From Candidatus Liberimonas magnetica (GTDB taxonomy: Bacteria; Elusimicrobiota; Endomicrobiia; Endomicrobiales; JAFGIL01), in the NCBI GenBank assembly GCA_020523885.1, contig JAJAPY010000003.1:230702-294701 (forward strand): DNA of 64,000 bases, written 5' to 3'. How positions within the stretch are numbered: the first letter of the stretch is position 1; each line of letters opens with the position of its first letter. The position numbers and the translations under genes are program-made. This document shows positions 35,273-43,975 of the stretch, piece by piece. Below the pieces are notes generated by a model, which saw only the letters and a list, made by a program, of their open reading frames with translations, made no database searches and was not told where the DNA came from.

Positions 35273-37252
35273 ATGGCAAAAGATAAATTATATTTAAAGG
35301 AGAGGACAGTGATTAAAGTCGACCTGCATGTACATTCAAAATATTCTGAGCATCCTTCGGAATGGTTCCTTCAGCGGATCGGTGCAAGCGAATCATATAC
35401 TGACCCTGAATTCATATACCGGGCTGCAAAAGAAAACGGTATGAGCTTTGTTACCATAACAGACCACAACAAGATAGAAGGCGTAATGCGCTTAAAGGAA
35501 AGACACCCTGAGGACGTGTTTACAGGCCTTGAAACAACCGCGTATTTTCCTGAGAACGGGTGTAAAGTTCACATACTTATTTATGGGCTTGGTTACACCG
35601 AATACGATGAAATACAAAAAATAAGAAAGGATATTTACCAATTAAGGGACTATATAAAGGAAAAAAATCTGGCTTATTCCGTGGCTCATGCTATGTATTC
35701 GGTTAATGACAGGCTGTCTATAGAGCACCTTGAAAAGCTTATACTGCTTTTTGATAACTTCGAGGGGATAAACGGCGCTAGGAATAAATTGAATAATAAC
35801 ATATGGATCAAAACCCTTGAAAGCCTTAATCCGGAAAAGATAGGAGACCTGTTTAAGAAGCACGGGTTAGAGCCTTTTGGTAATATGCCCTGGATAAAAG
35901 GTTTAAGCGGGGGTTCCGATGACCACGGCGGCATATTTATTGGAAAAACCTATACGATGGCTGAGGCAAATAATTTGCAGGAATTTCTTGATAAGATAAA
36001 GTCAAATAAGATATCTGCGGACGGAAGGCATAACGACTTCAAATCACTGGCCTTTGCGTTATATAAGATAGCTTATGACTTTTCCAAGTCAAAAAGCAAT
36101 AACTTTTCAAAATCTTTCATCAGCAAGCTCAGTTCTTTGTTTTTTGAAAATAACGCATTAAGTTTTAAAGACAGGTTAAAGATAAAAAAAATGAAGTATT
36201 CCTATAAAAAAGGCGATGATAATGTGAGAGATCTGATCACGGAGCTTATTGAAGAATTCCGTGCCAACAATTCCTTGCCTATAGAAAACAAACTTGACCT
36301 TATCTACAGCAAGATCGCTTCAATTGCCGATGAATTCGCAAGAATATTCATTAAATCCATTGAAACAGACCTTCAGAGAGGTGATGTAATAAACCTCATA
36401 AAGAACATATCCACTTCTTTGCCCGGGATATTTATTTCTATACCATTTTTCAGCACTTTCAGGCATTTATTCCAGAGCAGGGATCTTTCCGAAGAGCTTA
36501 AAACAAGGTTTAATATCAATAAAAATAAGGCAAAAAAAATACTCTGGTTCACTGATGATTCGGATTTTGCCAACACGGGCTTCCTTAAATCTTTGGATGA
36601 ATCTGCCGCTTTGCATCATAAGAACAGGGATGTAAAATTCGTGTCCTGCAATATTAAAACTGGCAAAGATGTTAAGGTGCGGCAAAATATAGTCAATATC
36701 CCCGGCATATATTCTTTAGAACTGCCGTGGAATAAAAAGACGGTGTTCCACATACCGTCAGTTCTAAAATCTTTACAAGAGGTCTATGAATATGACCCTG
36801 ATGAAATTTATATATCGGGTTCAGGGCCTATATGCTTGTTCGGACTTTTTGCTGCAAAGCTGCTCAATACAAAAGCTGTCGCAGTCTATGATTCAGATTA
36901 TTCCTGGGATAACAACGACCTGATAGAAGATGACACTATATCAGGAATAATAGATTCTTATTTTAAGTGGTTCTATTCGTGCATGGATACGATAAAAGTA
37001 TTGAAAAAAGAGCATTTGAATATATTCCAACAATGGAATTTCGAGCCTAACAAAATAGTTTTTGTTAAATCAAATGTAAAGCTATCCTTATACTCAGCAG
37101 GTGATTCCAGGATTCTTGAAAAAGATTCATCCATAAATCTGAAAGAACGTTTTGACATGGACATTTTTGTTAAGAATCTCTTTGACGATGAGGTTAATAT
37201 CGATAAACGAATGTACAACCGGATATTGCACCAAAGGTTCTCGGGGTATTAA
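35273..37252 (+). CDS. PHP-domain protein fused to a glycosyltransferase-4-like N-terminal lobe
   Basis: A 659-residue protein. Residues ~13-275 form a PHP metal-dependent phosphoesterase domain: KVDLHVHSKYS, VTITDHNKIEG, VAHAMY and SGGSDDHGG give the expected His/Asp ligands. After a helical linker (~275-420), residues ~425-630 look like the acceptor-side lobe of GT4 glycosyltransferases (ILWFTDDSDF, YDPDEIYISGSGPICLFGLF, AVYDSDYSWD). The C-terminal nucleotide-sugar lobe of a full GT4 enzyme is missing. GTG 35309, directly after AAAGGAGAGG, is a plausible alternative start. It lies 3 nt after the receiver gene and 2 nt before the next gene. A lipid-phosphate or glycolipid substrate is inferred from neighbours. 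Confidence 0.78.
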   Translation: MAKDKLYLKERTVIKVDLHVHSKYSEHPSEWFLQRIGASESYTDPEFIYRAAKENGMSFVTITDHNKIEGVMRLKERHPEDVFTGLETTAYFPENGCKVHILIYGLGYTEYDEIQKIRKDIYQLRDYIKEKNLAYSVAHAMYSVNDRLSIEHLEKLILLFDNFEGINGARNKLNNNIWIKTLESLNPEKIGDLFKKHGLEPFGNMPWIKGLSGGSDDHGGIFIGKTYTMAEANNLQEFLDKIKSNKISADGRHNDFKSLAFALYKIAYDFSKSKSNNFSKSFISKLSSLFFENNALSFKDRLKIKKMKYSYKKGDDNVRDLITELIEEFRANNSLPIENKLDLIYSKIASIADEFARIFIKSIETDLQRGDVINLIKNISTSLPGIFISIPFFSTFRHLFQSRDLSEELKTRFNINKNKAKKILWFTDDSDFANTGFLKSLDESAALHHKNRDVKFVSCNIKTGKDVKVRQNIVNIPGIYSLELPWNKKTVFHIPSVLKSLQEVYEYDPDEIYISGSGPICLFGLFAAKLLNTKAVAVYDSDYSWDNNDLIEDDTISGIIDSYFKWFYSCMDTIKVLKKEHLNIFQQWNFEPNKIVFVKSNVKLSLYSAGDSRILEKDSSINLKERFDMDIFVKNLFDDEVNIDKRMYNRILHQRFSGY

Positions 37253-37254
37253 CA

Positions 37255-38418
37255 ATGACAGTATTATTTGTAACTTCCTTGTCTGTAATAACTATTTCTT
37301 TTGCCCTTCTTATTTGTTATCTGCTTTCAACAATCACGCATAGCAGCTACATAAAGAGAACAGATAGGCTGTCAGAGTACCCCAAAGTTGTCATATTAAA
37401 ACCTGTTATGGGTATAGATGATAACCTGGAGACCAACATCGAAAGTTTTTATTTGAGCGATTATCCGAACTTCGAAATAGTGTTTGGTATAGAAACTGAA
37501 GATGACCCCTGTTTTGGGATTCTAAAAAAGGTAAAGGCAAAGTATCCAGGCAGGAAAACAAAGATAATAGAAACAGGCAAAGATAAGGAATTAAACCCAA
37601 AGATCGATACCCTATTAAAACTTGTAACCTATTATAATTCAGACTGTGACCTCTACTGGGTTGCTGATTCAAGCACCCGGATAAACAGGGATACGCTGCA
37701 TCAATTAGTAGAAGAATATGTAAACAATGATTCAAAAATAGTCTTTTCGCCTATCCTGGGGACAGGGTGCAGCTCAGGCGGTAGTATCATGAGAAATTCA
37801 TATTTAAATACATTTGTCTCAGGAAACATCATTCTTGCCTGGAATTTGTTTAAGGAACCTATTATTGTAGGCAAATCAATGCTTATCGAAAAAAATACAT
37901 TGAATAAATTAGGCGGTTTTAACAGGTTCAAAGAATACCTGGCTGAAGATTATATGATGGGAGAGATATACCGTAATAACAAAATAAAGATAGCTACTAA
38001 TTTCTCGTGGGTGAAGGACTATAACTGCACGGGTTCGGTAAAGGATTTTTTTGCAAGAACCCTCAGGTGGGCAAAAATGAGGTTCCATATCAATAAAGTA
38101 TTTTATTCTCTTGAGATACTTGTAAACCCTTTAGGAATGGCTTTAGTCTTTTCACTAATGACCGGGAAGAACGGTATATTCTTATTACTGTCTTCGATTT
38201 TCCTCAAAGTTATTTTAGAATATTTAACCCTCTTCTGGCTGGACAGGGAAGAGCCTAAAAAGATGAAAGTTATTCTTTTATACCCATTTTATGTTGTTTT
38301 AAAGGATATTTTACTGCTATTTATTTACTTTATTCCGTTATACGATAAAACAGTCGCCTGGCGCGATAAAATGTTTATAATAGGGTACAAGAGCAGGATA
38401 AAACTCAGGCTGCAATGA
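37255..38418 (+). CDS. GT21-like glycosyltransferase (ceramide-glucosyltransferase family)
   Basis: A 387-residue membrane glycosyltransferase with one N-terminal helix (~4-26) and about three C-terminal helices (~285-365). Catalytic-domain marks of the GT21/GT2 fold are ILKPVMGID, YWVADSST (the D-x-D/S equivalent), GFNRFKEYLAEDYMMGE and RTLRWAKMR (Q/R-x-x-R-W). Bacterial members glucosylate diacylglycerol or other lipids. With a Pho box upstream, the simple reading is replacement of phospholipids by glycolipids in phosphate starvation, as described in other bacteria. It overlaps the following gene by ATGA. Confidence 0.82.
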   Translation: MTVLFVTSLSVITISFALLICYLLSTITHSSYIKRTDRLSEYPKVVILKPVMGIDDNLETNIESFYLSDYPNFEIVFGIETEDDPCFGILKKVKAKYPGRKTKIIETGKDKELNPKIDTLLKLVTYYNSDCDLYWVADSSTRINRDTLHQLVEEYVNNDSKIVFSPILGTGCSSGGSIMRNSYLNTFVSGNIILAWNLFKEPIIVGKSMLIEKNTLNKLGGFNRFKEYLAEDYMMGEIYRNNKIKIATNFSWVKDYNCTGSVKDFFARTLRWAKMRFHINKVFYSLEILVNPLGMALVFSLMTGKNGIFLLLSSIFLKVILEYLTLFWLDREEPKKMKVILLYPFYVVLKDILLLFIYFIPLYDKTVAWRDKMFIIGYKSRIKLRLQ

Positions 38419-39770
38419 ACTACAACAATGATAAACCATCGAAAAAAGCCTGGGTCATATCGGCTCATATGGGGCTTGGCCATTTACGTGCCGCGTATCC
38501 TTTAAAGGATATTGCGGATAACCGTATTTTAATAGATGGGTCAAAAGAAGATAGTGAGCCTCAGGATTACAAAATATGGAACCTGATGAGAGCTGCTTAC
38601 TATTTCATGTCCAGGGCAAAAGAAATACCTTTAATAGGGGATTATATTTACAAGTTACTGTGCCTTGTACAGGAAATCCCTTCATACTATCCAAAAAGAG
38701 ACCTGTCCAAACCGATATTTCCTCTTAAGTTTCTTGTTTATTTAATAAAGAACAGAGGATTAAGCAATTCCGTTGTAAAGCTAATCGGTAAAAAAGCTTT
38801 TCCTGTTATAAGCACATTTTATTCTTCTGCAATAGCATTAGATATATTGCAATCTAAGAAAAAAGAAAATTTCCTTTTAATATGCGATTCTGATTTTAAC
38901 AGAATATGGGTTCCTGAAGAGCCTAAGGAAAGTAATGTTAAATACTTTGCGCCATGTACAAGGGTCAAAAGACGGCTCTTGTCTTACGGTGTACCTGAAG
39001 GGAACATTTTTCTTACAGGGTTTCCTTTGCCTAAAGAAAATATAGGCAGTGAAGAAGGGCTTGAGATATTAAAGGAAGACCTGTTCAATAGGTTGATAAG
39101 GCTTGACCCTGATAATTATTTTTTTAATATTCACGGAAAAACAGTGGAATACTATCTGGGTAAAAAGCAGGAAGATTTTATTGGAGAAAAATACTTTGAC
39201 CTTACTTTCGCGGTAGGCGGTTCAGGTGTACAGGTAGGTACGGCAAAAAGAATATTGAAAAGCTTCAAAGACAAGATTGTAGCTCAAAAAGTGCGCATAA
39301 ATCTTTCAGCAGGGATTCGAGAGGATGTTTATCGTTGTTTTATAGATTTCCTATATTCCCTTAATCTAAAAGACTATATGAACAAAAATGTCAGGATAAT
39401 TTATAGCCCGGACCCGTACGAATACTTTGATATGTTTAATAAAGCTTTAAGGACGACAGATGTGCTATGGACAAAACCAAGCGAACTGGTATTTTATTGT
39501 GCCTTAGGCATCCCTATTCTTATGGCCCCGTCTGTAGGGACTCACGAAGCTTTGAACAAAAGATGGCTGCAGGACATACATACGGGTATAAAACCGGCAG
39601 GTTCCGTTGACCATTCATCGGAATGGTTGTTTGACCTTAGAAAAAGCGGGATCCTTGCTGAAGCAGCCTGGGACGGTTTTTTGAAAGCAAGAAAACTGGG
39701 CACGTATAAGATAGAACATTTAGTTTTTGATGGGACTTGTAATGCAGGTAACTCTCCGTTGCAAAGATAG
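38415..39770 (+). CDS. GT28/MGDG-synthase-like glycosyltransferase
   Basis: A 451-residue GT-B-type protein. The N-terminal loop [14 protein letters not shown] (~residues 17-30) matches the Gly-Gly-His loop of MGDG synthase and UgtP-type enzymes; FLTGFPLP (~200) corresponds to the inter-lobe TGxP motif, and [19 protein letters not shown] (~355-373) to the donor-binding site. No membrane segment is seen, as in peripheral GT28 enzymes. Coupled by overlap to the GT21-like gene, it probably adds a sugar to a lipid acceptor. The exact acceptor and donor are not visible. A long insertion around residues 60-125 is unusual for the family. Confidence 0.72.
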   Translation: MNYNNDKPSKKAWVISAHMGLGHLRAAYPLKDIADNRILIDGSKEDSEPQDYKIWNLMRAAYYFMSRAKEIPLIGDYIYKLLCLVQEIPSYYPKRDLSKPIFPLKFLVYLIKNRGLSNSVVKLIGKKAFPVISTFYSSAIALDILQSKKKENFLLICDSDFNRIWVPEEPKESNVKYFAPCTRVKRRLLSYGVPEGNIFLTGFPLPKENIGSEEGLEILKEDLFNRLIRLDPDNYFFNIHGKTVEYYLGKKQEDFIGEKYFDLTFAVGGSGVQVGTAKRILKSFKDKIVAQKVRINLSAGIREDVYRCFIDFLYSLNLKDYMNKNVRIIYSPDPYEYFDMFNKALRTTDVLWTKPSELVFYCALGIPILMAPSVGTHEALNKRWLQDIHTGIKPAGSVDHSSEWLFDLRKSGILAEAAWDGFLKARKLGTYKIEHLVFDGTCNAGNSPLQR

Positions 39771-39815
39771 TAAATGTTAAATGATAATAATTGACACATT
39801 ATGCAGGGGTCTTCT

Positions 39816-40277
39816 ATGAATAAAATAAGAGTTTTATTTGTATCCGCACATAATAGCTCAAGAAGCCAGATAGCCGAGGCTTTTCTAAACAGGCTTGCCG
39901 GAGATGAATTCGAAGCTTTCAGCGCAGGCATTACGCCTCGCGAACTTAGCCCTTTTGCAGTGCAGGTAATGAGGAGAATAGGTTTTGATATTTCGAATAA
40001 TAAAACAAAAAACGTACTAGATTTTTCTAATTCAAATGCGCATTTCGATTATGTGGTGCTCACCTGCGACAAACAAACCCTGCAAATTTGCCCGGTATTC
40101 TTGAACACAAAAGAGACTATCCATTGGGACATAATTGACCCGGAGGCCAATAAGCGGGATAACCTCCAGATACTTGAGAGTACAAAAAAAGTACGTGACA
40201 TCATAAAGTCAAAAGTCATTTCATTTCTTAAAGAAACAACTCAAAAGAAAAAAGAAAACTTCCAAAAAACCGCCTAA
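39816..40277 (+). CDS. ArsC/low-MW-phosphatase homologue lacking the catalytic cysteine
   Basis: A 153-residue relative of the ArsC at 16974 ([20 protein letters not shown] versus [20 protein letters not shown]). The P-loop nucleophile Cys is Ser, so the first residue of the CX5R loop is gone while the Arg is kept. The acid motif is retained (IIDPEA), and the distal cysteines remain in CDKQTLQIC. Phosphate or a phospho-ligand could still bind, suggesting a sensor or scaffold, but chemistry by the known route is not possible. ATG 39816 is chosen because AGGGG precedes it at suitable distance; ATG 39801 is upstream. It is the last gene of the Pho-controlled glycosyltransferase cluster. Confidence 0.82.
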   Translation: MNKIRVLFVSAHNSSRSQIAEAFLNRLAGDEFEAFSAGITPRELSPFAVQVMRRIGFDISNNKTKNVLDFSNSNAHFDYVVLTCDKQTLQICPVFLNTKETIHWDIIDPEANKRDNLQILESTKKVRDIIKSKVISFLKETTQKKKENFQKTA

Positions 40278-40407
40278 ACCTTCCATGAATTCCAAGTAAA
40301 ATTGCTAAAAATAAGCGTTTAGACTGGGTCTTTGGCCTAACCTCAAGCCTTTCACAACATCCTTGGATTTCGACCAAATTAAGAATTATTGCGACTAGGA
40401 CTAAATG

Positions 40408-40556
40408 TTATACCTGATAGGGATTATAATGAAAAAAGAAATATTAAAATTATACCATATAGGGTATGAATAGCTAATTCATATTAAAGAATATACCCTA
40501 AATGATATATTTTATTTAATTTAACTTGACATTATACCTTTTAGGGTATATAATTA
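40408..40556 (+). promoter_or_regulatory. hip promoter with four operator-like palindromes
   Basis: The word TATACC-N3-TAGGG occurs at 40409-40422, 40451-40464 and 40533-40546, the last extended to TATACCTTTTAGGGTATA, plus a one-mismatch copy on the minus strand at 40508-40491. The promoter is consensus: TTGACA 40526-40531, 17-bp spacer, TATAAT 40549-40554. The last operator fills the spacer, so bound HipB would block RNA polymerase. HipB sites elsewhere have a similar TATCC/GGATA form. The rest of 40278-40407 shows nothing recognisable. Confidence 0.8.
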
Positions 40557-40618
40557 ATGTAGAAAATGAGCTCAACGGATTTTAACTTTTATTGTTTCTG
40601 CGAAATCCGACGAAGCTG

Positions 40619-40657
40619 TATCATCAATACGGCGAATAGCCGTGATTATTGATGATA
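40619..40657 (+). other. Hairpin in the long hip leader
   Basis: TATCATCAAT pairs with ATTGATGATA and ACGGC with GCCGT, with a 4-nt bulge and a 5-nt loop. It lies in the ~130-nt leader between the promoter and hipB. A second arm pair, CGGATTT (40576) and AAATCCG (40603), precedes it. The leader may be an RNA control element. Confidence 0.55.
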
Positions 40658-40693
40658 TGTCTTGCGACGGTGGGCAAAAGGAAGGTATAAAAA

Positions 40694-40891
40694 ATGGAGA
40701 TAAGACATAAGATTAAAGAACTAAGAAAACAGGCCAAATTAACACAAGAAGAGTTTGCGCTGCGTGTCGGAGTTGGACTCAGGTTTGTAAGAGATCTTGA
40801 ACAAGGAAAGAAAACTATCAGGATAGACAAACTTAACCAGGTACTTGATTTTTTAGGATATCACCTTGAGGTAATTAAAAATGCAAAATAA
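40694..40891 (+). CDS. hipB: HipB-type antitoxin/transcriptional repressor
   Basis: A 65-residue XRE-family helix-turn-helix protein (IKELRKQAKLTQEEFALRVG, RFVRDLEQGKKTIRIDKLNQ, VLDFLGYHLEV). It is the DNA-binding component of the hip operon and should bind the four palindromes upstream. ATG follows GGAAGG. It is shorter than E. coli HipB, lacking the C-terminal tail. It overlaps hipS by 11 nt. Confidence 0.88.
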   Translation: MEIRHKIKELRKQAKLTQEEFALRVGVGLRFVRDLEQGKKTIRIDKLNQVLDFLGYHLEVIKNAK

Positions 40892-41204
40892 CCAAAGAAG
40901 AGCCAGTGTTATGTCAAACGACATAGAAGCCGGTATAATTGAAGAAACTGGTAAGGGGTACAAGTTCCAGTATAATGATAATTACCTAAAGAATGGCCAT
41001 CCTATCTCTGTTTCACTGCCATTAAGGCCGGAACCCTATGAAAGTGATATTTTATTTAACTTTTTTGAAGGGCTTTTACCTGAAGGGTGGTATCTTGATG
41101 TAGTTTCTTCAAAGCTAAAAATTGATAAAAATGACTTATTCGGCATTTTGCTTTCAACATGCAAAGATACAGCCGGAGCTGTATCAATATTGGAGATAAA
41201 ATGA
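40881..41204 (+). CDS. hipS: HipS, stand-alone HipA N-terminal subdomain (antitoxin)
   Basis: A 107-residue protein corresponding to the N-terminal subdomain that is fused to the kinase in classical HipA (YNDNYLKNGHPISVSLPLRP, FNFFEGLLPEGWYLD, LLSTCKDTAGAVSIL). In the described HipBST systems this small protein, not HipB, neutralises the kinase. It overlaps hipB upstream and hipT downstream (ATGA), so the three are made together. Confidence 0.85.
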   Translation: MQNNQRRASVMSNDIEAGIIEETGKGYKFQYNDNYLKNGHPISVSLPLRPEPYESDILFNFFEGLLPEGWYLDVVSSKLKIDKNDLFGILLSTCKDTAGAVSILEIK

Positions 41205-42112
41205 AATTATGCAAAATTTGCGGTCAGCAATTGGAAATAGCTGGAGCATACCATACTAAATGCCTAAAAAAACTGTTTGGCGTAGATTATGTGCCAAAGA
41301 TAAATTTCTCACTGCCGGAAATAACATTAAAGGCCCAGCAAACTGCCGGGAAACTATCAATTTCAGGTGTACAGCCAAAACTGTCTGTTAAACTAAATAC
41401 AAAAAATCAAGAAATTGAAGTTACACCTGATAAAGGAGAATATATTCTTAAGCCGCAGACTCAAGTTTACACGCATTTACCTGAAAATGAAAATCTTTGT
41501 ATGACTATAGCCGAATTAGTAGGAATCGATGTTCCTCCGCACGGGTTGTTTGAACTTAAAGACGGCACAAAAGCATATTTAATAAAACGCTATGACAGAA
41601 ATAAAAGTAAGAAAATACATCAGGAAAACTTTTACCAAATATTAGACAAAAGAGATAAGTACAAGGGTTCTCTTGAAGAAATAGGTTTAAAGCTTAAAGA
41701 AATATCAGATGTACCTGGTTTAGATATACAGCTGTTTTATGAAAGAGTGCTTTTTAATTTTCTTATTGGAAATGGCGATGCTCATTCTAAGAATTTCTCA
41801 ATACTTTACACAGAGGATGACAAAGTAAGGCTTGCACCGGCTTATGATATTGTATGTTCTAAACTTGTCATTCCTGATGAGGAAGATTTAGCTTTAACAT
41901 TAAACGGCAAAAAGAATAAATTGACTTTTAAGGACTTTCAGGAACTATCGAAATATCTAAACATACCGGAAAATAAAATAAAAAACAGATTTATAGATGA
42001 AAAGTCTATATTTATTTCACAAATCCAAAACTCTGATCTAACACCGGATGAAAAGACTAAATTGAATAAAATTATTGAAGACAGATTTAACAGAATTAAA
42101 CAACCCGGTTAA
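41201..42112 (+). CDS. hipT: HipT serine/threonine kinase toxin
   Basis: A 303-residue HipA-family kinase without the N-terminal subdomain. A small Cys-x2-Cys / His-x2-Cys patch opens the protein (C4, C7, H18, C21). The Gly-rich loop carries S53-I54-S55 in KLSISGVQPKLS, equivalent to the autophosphorylated Ser-Ile-Ser of HipT rather than the single Ser of HipA. Catalytic residues lie in GNGDAHSKNFS (~residue 189) and APAYDIVCS. HipT/HipA kinases inactivate aminoacyl-tRNA synthetases (TrpS or GltX) and stop growth. ATG 41201 is chosen from the ATGA overlap with hipS. A terminator follows. Confidence 0.87.
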   Translation: MKLCKICGQQLEIAGAYHTKCLKKLFGVDYVPKINFSLPEITLKAQQTAGKLSISGVQPKLSVKLNTKNQEIEVTPDKGEYILKPQTQVYTHLPENENLCMTIAELVGIDVPPHGLFELKDGTKAYLIKRYDRNKSKKIHQENFYQILDKRDKYKGSLEEIGLKLKEISDVPGLDIQLFYERVLFNFLIGNGDAHSKNFSILYTEDDKVRLAPAYDIVCSKLVIPDEEDLALTLNGKKNKLTFKDFQELSKYLNIPENKIKNRFIDEKSIFISQIQNSDLTPDEKTKLNKIIEDRFNRIKQPG

Positions 42113-42130
42113 TTCAACCGCTATGAAATA

Positions 42131-42167
42131 AAAAAACCACCGCATGTGCGCGTGGTTTTTTTGTTTT
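42131..42167 (+). terminator. Rho-independent terminator of the hip operon
   Basis: AACCAC pairs with GTGGTT around CGCATGTGCGC (itself self-complementary in part), followed by a long T-rich run. It closes the hip operon 19 nt after hipT. Confidence 0.85.
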
Positions 42168-42250
42168 TTGAATACTTTTTTTAGGAAAATTAAAGCGCAG
42201 TTTATTGCATCAAGTTTTGTCACAAAAACGGTTACTATGCCATGTTCCTT

Positions 42251-42270
42251 TCTTGTCTTGTCTTGTCTTG
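42251..42270 (+). repeat. TCTTG tandem repeat
   Basis: Four perfect copies of TCTTG, with degenerate copies continuing to about 42295 (CTCTTGTCC, AATTGTCC). It lies in the 591-nt stretch without a gene between hipT and 42704. Confidence 0.8.
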
Positions 42271-42417
42271 TCCTCTCTTGTCCCCAATTGTCCAAACCTT
42301 AAAATATTAATTTCTGTCGAATAATTGACTTTTTTTGGCTTTTTATATATACTTTCATGAATTTCGGTGCGGTACCTCCCGCCTTGCGGGATTTCAATTT
42401 ATATTAACGCTAAGGAA

Positions 42418-42456
42418 GTCACAAGTGGCTAAGGGAGAGGTCTGCAAAACCTTTAG
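42418..42456 (+). pseudogene. tRNA-Cys-like fragment (D-loop and anticodon arm only)
   Basis: CAAGTGGCTAAGG resembles a tRNA D-arm, and GAGGT-CTGCAAA-ACCTT is a complete anticodon arm with a 7-nt loop and anticodon GCA (42444-42446), as in tRNA-Cys. No acceptor stem or T-arm can be folded around it, so it is not a working tRNA. It may be the remnant of an integration site. Confidence 0.5.
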
Positions 42457-42534
42457 CTACAAATTTAATGCAAATCAATAACTCCTTGCAATTTCAACGA
42501 TTTATTAATCATATAAATTCCACCAAAAACATCG

Positions 42535-42554
42535 TTTGTGCCCAATTTGTGCCT
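42535..42554 (+). repeat. Paired TTTGTGCC repeats, possible integrase arm sites
   Basis: TTTGTGCCC at 42535 and TTTGTGCCT at 42546 are 11 bp apart, and similar TTGTG words follow (42570-42593). Such repeats are common beside attachment sites of tyrosine integrases. No integrase gene is in the window. Confidence 0.35.
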
Positions 42555-42703
42555 ACTCAATGTTCCTCTTGTGACCTCATTTGTCTTGTGTTGTCCCTAC
42601 AATTACTGCAGATATAACGGTTTAAAAGTTGCTAAAAATAAGTCTTTAGGTATATAATAAAGGACACATAATTTTAAAGCAGTTAATGTATAAGGGGTTG
42701 TCT

Positions 42704-42922
42704 ATGTATGTTGAAGTTTATACTGATGAAAAATCTCTAGAGATAGCGCTTACGTATAAAGGCGAGACAGAGCTGCCCAAAGGCTCAGTTATTATAGGAC
42801 TTGTAAAACGTAACGGGTATGTAGAAGGCGCTTGCTTGAAATACGATACAGGAGAAATGGTTTCGTATAATAACGGAAAAGCTGTTTCTATGCCCAAATC
42901 CGACCAAGTCGATATAAAGTAA
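42704..42922 (+). CDS. Small hypothetical protein
   Basis: A 72-residue, probably beta-rich protein (MYVEVYTDEKSLEIALTYKG at the start). No family recognised, and no signal peptide or membrane segment. ATG 42704 is chosen because AGGGG lies 6 nt upstream; ATG 42686 would overlap that site. A sigma-70-like promoter TTGCTA-18-TATAAT (42629-42658) precedes it. It stands alone at the left edge of the accessory block. Confidence 0.6.
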   Translation: MYVEVYTDEKSLEIALTYKGETELPKGSVIIGLVKRNGYVEGACLKYDTGEMVSYNNGKAVSMPKSDQVDIK

Positions 42923-43007
42923 TTAAATTAATTACCAACCAGTTGTTTTAGTATTCTTTACAACCTTTCATCTTAATCTTACATTATATTTCCTTAACTT
43001 AATTTCT

Positions 43008-43040
43008 CATCAACTATTTTGAACTTTCTGCGTACATATA
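43008..43040 (+). promoter_or_regulatory. ECF-type promoter, copy 1
   Basis: CATCAAC (43008-43014), 16-bp spacer, then CGTACATATA (43031-43040). The AAC...CGT pair at this distance is the pattern bound by ECF sigma factors. The ribosome binding site ACAGGAGG of the next gene follows directly. Confidence 0.75.
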
Positions 43041-43059
43041 GACAGGAGGTAGAATTGCT

Positions 43060-43881
43060 ATGCATGATCAATCAGGAATACTAACTTTATCAAGGTTTGA
43101 AGATGCCTATAATAAAGCAATAAAGCTGGTTTATGAGAAAATTCATCATGCTGGATGGAATTTGAAACCTAAGTATGTTGGTAAATCTGAAATGGTATGG
43201 TTTCTTCCATTTAATTTCCTTGACCAAGAATTAGAAAATTGCGCTGATGAGGATAAACCGCAATTCTGCAATAATTTAGCGCTGTTTTTTCTTCATATAG
43301 ATGATGTGCTTTGTTGTAAGTACCAGTGGCTGCAGGGAACAATGAAATATCGTTATTCTTATCAGATAATAGAATATTATCTTGCATTAAATGATAGAAC
43401 CCATAACCCGGTTCAATCACATAAAATGATTTGTTTGCATGCAGTTGACGAACTGAAAAAGTGCATTAGCGGACAAATTGAATATTTTGGCCCGGCAACT
43501 CCCGAACAGGATATATGCTTTATCCGTAAAAAAATGAAAGATTGTAGCAGCGAAAAGCATTTTTCTGCTGAATATAAATTCATTCAGGATATGTTTAAAG
43601 AAAGTCTTACCTTAGATAAAGAAAACCTGGTCCCCGTTTCTACTATTGAAGAATTCCATAGAATACGAAAAGAATACCTTGACTCAAAACACATGTTTCA
43701 CTCGCAGTTATCGATTAACCGGTCTAGTTTCATGAAGCCAATATTGGAAAAAGCAGCAAGAGATGAAAATTGGGCGTACGATGCTTATATGTGTTTTGAG
43801 CGGGAAAGATATTGTAACGAACGGGATCAAGTAGCCGAAGCTTCCGGTATAGATACAACAATATTTGATTATAGGCCTTAG
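43060..43881 (+). CDS. Hypothetical protein behind an ECF-type promoter
   Basis: A 273-residue predominantly helical, soluble protein with scattered His and Cys, and clusters FLHIDDVLCCKYQWLQG and YMCFERERYCNERDQ. I do not recognise a family or catalytic motif. It lies 28 nt downstream of the CGTA box of a promoter shared with three other loci in this block, so it is probably a member of the same sigma-controlled set. ACAGGAGG precedes the ATG by ~10 nt. Confidence 0.7.
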   Translation: MHDQSGILTLSRFEDAYNKAIKLVYEKIHHAGWNLKPKYVGKSEMVWFLPFNFLDQELENCADEDKPQFCNNLALFFLHIDDVLCCKYQWLQGTMKYRYSYQIIEYYLALNDRTHNPVQSHKMICLHAVDELKKCISGQIEYFGPATPEQDICFIRKKMKDCSSEKHFSAEYKFIQDMFKESLTLDKENLVPVSTIEEFHRIRKEYLDSKHMFHSQLSINRSSFMKPILEKAARDENWAYDAYMCFERERYCNERDQVAEASGIDTTIFDYRP

Positions 43882-43975
43882 GATACAACTATTATTATTG
43901 ATGACTGATTAAGAAATAAAAAAAGAGTATAATATACATGCTATTTAAGTATAGATTTTTAGGAGCACTTTCCCA

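Noticed and set aside
42251..42295. CRISPR-like repeats
   Set aside because: A 5-bp tandem TCTTG microsatellite without spacers; no cas genes in the window.
42418..42456. Functional tRNA-Cys gene
   Set aside because: The anticodon arm is good, but no acceptor stem, T-arm or TTC loop can be paired around it.
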